The position numbers were made by a program, and so were the translations under genes. A DNA stretch of 8,253 nt. Source: Clostridia bacterium (lineage in GTDB: Bacteria; Bacillota; Clostridia; Oscillospirales; CAG-272). The DNA lies in the NCBI GenBank assembly GCA_900753295.1, contig CAADYQ010000082.1:1-8253 (forward strand), read 5' to 3'. The notes beneath the pieces are model-generated. The model was not told the origin of the DNA, searched no databases, and saw nothing but the letters and a program-made list of their open reading frames with translations. Numbering within the stretch: the first letter of the stretch is position 1; every line of letters begins with the position of its first letter. Below, in pieces: positions 7,165 through 8,253 of this stretch.

Positions 7165-7821
7165 TCAGTCAACTATCTGCCAGACAACGGTCACGGTATC
7201 GCTTATATTTATATCTTCCGGTGTGATATCGGGAGACGCGGATTCAGCCGCACACTTTGCAAGCATCATATTGCCGAACGGACGCACCACCATATCCGGC
7301 TCGCAGCCCGACGCAACTATCTCCTGCGCCTTCATAATTCCGTTCATGCTCGCCGCCTTTGCAAGGCGCTCCGCCTTGCGGCGCGCATCCGCGACTGCTT
7401 TGTCAAGCAGCTCAAGGCTTGCCGACTCACGGTCACGCAACGTGTATTCGATCCTGAATTCCGGCACCGCCGGGCATTTTGAAAGCGCTGTCAACACGCG
7501 CCCGAGCATTGCATTATCGGCATCGAATTCGATCCACAGTTCCTGACGGAAGGAATATCCTACAAAAATGCGGTCGTAATTCCCGTCGCTGTCGCGGCGG
7601 TTTTCGTACTCTGTGCTTATGCTGAAATTCCGGGTCTTTATATCCTCATCCTTGAAGCCGATACCGCGGAAGCACTCGGTGAGCGCACCGCTCTGCTCTG
7701 CCGACATCTGCATTACCGCATCATATTCGGGGCGCACGCCCGATATCGTCATATTGAGCCGGATGAGATCCGGCTTGAGGGACAGCGAACCGGTACCTTC
7801 GGTCTTTACGGTCTTTATCAT
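7165..7821 (-). CDS. SIMPL-domain (DUF541) protein, no signal peptide
   Basis: This 218-residue protein matches the SIMPL/DUF541 pattern through its length. Seen: TEGTGSLSLKPDLIRLNMTISG at about 8-28 as the opening strand, GIGFKDEDIKTRNFSISTEYE at about 53-73, VGYSFRQELWIEF at 87-99, the helix DARRKAERLAKAA at 145-157, and a closing strand ITPEDINISDTVTVVWQI. The family is widespread and mostly of unknown function; several members are exported, but this one starts with MIKTVKTEG and has no signal peptide or membrane segment, so it is probably cytoplasmic. ATG at 7821 is chosen because GGAG lies about 7 bases upstream; a 13-residue extension to 7860 lacks a good site. It is first after a sigma-A promoter and lies 48 bases before nagA with no terminator between. 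Confidence 0.88.
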   Translation of the reverse strand: MIKTVKTEGTGSLSLKPDLIRLNMTISGVRPEYDAVMQMSAEQSGALTECFRGIGFKDEDIKTRNFSISTEYENRRDSDGNYDRIFVGYSFRQELWIEFDADNAMLGRVLTALSKCPAVPEFRIEYTLRDRESASLELLDKAVADARRKAERLAKAASMNGIMKAQEIVASGCEPDMVVRPFGNMMLAKCAAESASPDITPEDINISDTVTVVWQIVD

Positions 7822-7838
7822 TTTTACTCCAACCTTTC

Positions 7839-7852
7839 CCGCCGCACGGCGG
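7839..7852 (-). repeat. GC-rich inverted repeat in the SIMPL gene leader
   Basis: A perfect 6-bp inverted repeat (CCGCCG / CGGCGG) with a 2-base centre lies between the promoter and the ribosome binding site of the SIMPL gene. In RNA it would fold as a 5-bp stem with a 4-base loop ending about 10 bases before the GGAG. It could act as an operator or tune translation, but no function is shown. Confidence 0.4.
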
Positions 7853-7876
7853 CGATACATATCATTCTATCTTTAT

Positions 7877-7905
7877 ATTATAATGCAAAAGGTTTTCGAA
7901 AGCAA
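7877..7905 (-). promoter_or_regulatory. Sigma-A-type promoter for the SIMPL-nagA-metG-tatD gene run
   Basis: On the minus strand the -35 is TTGCTT (7905-7900), the spacer is 17 bases, and the -10 is a perfect TATAAT (7882-7877). It lies about 55 bases before the SIMPL start. Upstream sit an A8 and an A7 run on the same strand. It is the only convincing promoter I find for the five-gene run. Confidence 0.8.
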
Positions 7906-7906
7906 G

Positions 7907-7954
7907 TTTTTTTTGGAATTTAATTTGTTTTTTTGCCCCGTGCGACGAAAAAAA
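7907..7954. promoter_or_regulatory. Phased A/T tracts in the divergent intergenic region
   Basis: On the plus strand T8 (7907-7914), T7 (7928-7934) and A7 (7948-7954) have centres 20.5 and 20 bases apart, two helical turns each. They lie immediately upstream of the minus-strand -35 box and could bend DNA or contact the RNA polymerase alpha subunit. The feature is direct; the effect is inference. Confidence 0.4.
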
Positions 7955-7961
7955 CACCGCA

Positions 7962-7992
7962 GCGGCATAAATTGCGGCGCGGCGGCATAAAT
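7962..7992 (+). repeat. Pair of 11-bp direct repeats (GCGGCATAAAT), 20 bp apart
   Basis: GCGGCATAAAT occurs at 7962-7972 and again, identical, at 7982-7992, a spacing of 20 bases. The pair ends 31 bases before the lipoprotein start codon. The first copy also sits inside a CCGCA / TGCGG inverted repeat (7958-7962 with 7973-7977). I find no consensus sigma-A promoter for the plus-strand gene, so these repeats may be an operator or part of a non-sigma-A promoter. Function is unproven. Confidence 0.45.
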
Positions 7993-8014
7993 ATCCGTAA
8001 AAGAAACACCAGAC

Positions 8015-8020
8015 GGAGGA
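8015..8020 (+). promoter_or_regulatory. Ribosome binding site of the lipoprotein gene
   Basis: GGAGGA ends 3 bases before the ATG at 8024. The match is strong and the spacing is on the short side. Confidence 0.75.
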
Positions 8021-8023
8021 AAA

Positions 8024-8253
8024 ATGAAGACGATATCAGCCGTAAGGCTCGTATGCGCCGCGGCACTGCTTGCGGCTTTGCTTATGCTCGCGGGCTGCGC
8101 CAGGCGCGCCGATGTGTGCGATGTGCTAGCCGCCGCGCTCGGCTCCGCCCCGGACCGCCCGGAGGGGTCCGTTTATTCCACATCGGCAGAGAGCGGCAGT
8201 CCATGCGCGCTTGACAGCGAACTTGCCGCCGTACTGTGGGGGAACGGCTCCCC
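8024..8253 (+). CDS. Putative lipoprotein, 3' end beyond the window
   Basis: The frame is open from ATG at 8024 to the window end, giving 76 codons plus two bases with no stop. The N-terminus is a lipoprotein signal peptide: MKT, Arg8, a hydrophobic core at about 9-22, and a lipobox LAGC with the lipid-bearing Cys at residue 25. The product should be anchored to the outer face of the cytoplasmic membrane. The visible mature part (ARRADVCDVLAAALGS ... GSVYSTSAESGS ... LDSELAAVLWGNG) does not let me name a family. It is divergent from the SIMPL gene and has a good ribosome binding site. The complete protein is needed before a function can be suggested. Confidence 0.75.
   Translation, partial: MKTISAVRLVCAAALLAALLMLAGCARRADVCDVLAAALGSAPDRPEGSVYSTSAESGSPCALDSELAAVLWGNGS

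Noticed and set aside
7822..7860. In-frame 13-residue extension of the SIMPL protein
   Set aside because: GGAG lies at the right distance before the ATG at 7821. The upstream ATG has only weak purine-rich sequence, and the extension would include the inverted repeat.

Overview
The window looks like chromosomal DNA from a fairly GC-rich Clostridia-type Firmicute, perhaps a gut Oscillospiraceae or Christensenellales relative. This is an inference. It rests on the metG-tatD gene order familiar from Firmicutes, strong GGAGG-type ribosome binding sites, sigma-A promoters embedded in long A/T tracts, an EF-G paralogue of a type I associate with clostridia and Thermus, and a cytoplasmic SIMPL protein. 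I see no mobile element, integrase, CRISPR array, rRNA or tRNA, so this is core rather than accessory DNA.

Layout from right to left, since six of the seven genes lie on the minus strand. A lipoprotein gene begins at 8024 on the plus strand and runs off the right edge. A 202-bp divergent intergenic region (7822-8023) carries a good minus-strand sigma-A promoter. From it a compact gene run reads leftward: SIMPL-domain protein (7821-7165), a 48-bp gap, nagA (7116-5935, GTG start), a 4-bp ATGA overlap, a five-helix membrane protein of unknown function (5938-5162), a 6-bp gap, metG (5155-3176), and then tatD (3175-2357) directly abutting metG. No promoter, T-box or terminator is visible inside this run. 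Metabolic, translational and nucleic-acid housekeeping functions therefore probably share one transcript.

A 246-bp spacer (2111-2356) follows. It contains a second near-consensus sigma-A promoter with phased A/T tracts upstream and a roughly 130-nt leader packed with small inverted repeats. It drives a monocistronic-looking gene for an EF-G-like GTPase (2110-53) in which the usual G3 histidine is tyrosine. A hairpin at the extreme left edge may be its terminator, but the U-tract would fall outside the window.

The products work in separate pathways: amino-sugar recycling (NagA), methionine charging (MetRS), DNA repair or tRNA/DNA turnover (TatD) and ribosome function (EF-G-like). The SIMPL, membrane and lipoprotein genes have no assigned role. 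I found no convincing new multi-gene system. The points most worth a second look are the EF-G paralogue with its structured leader, the shared phased A/T-tract promoter design, the 20-bp-spaced direct repeats before the lipoprotein gene, and the placement of nagA and a membrane protein in the metG operon.
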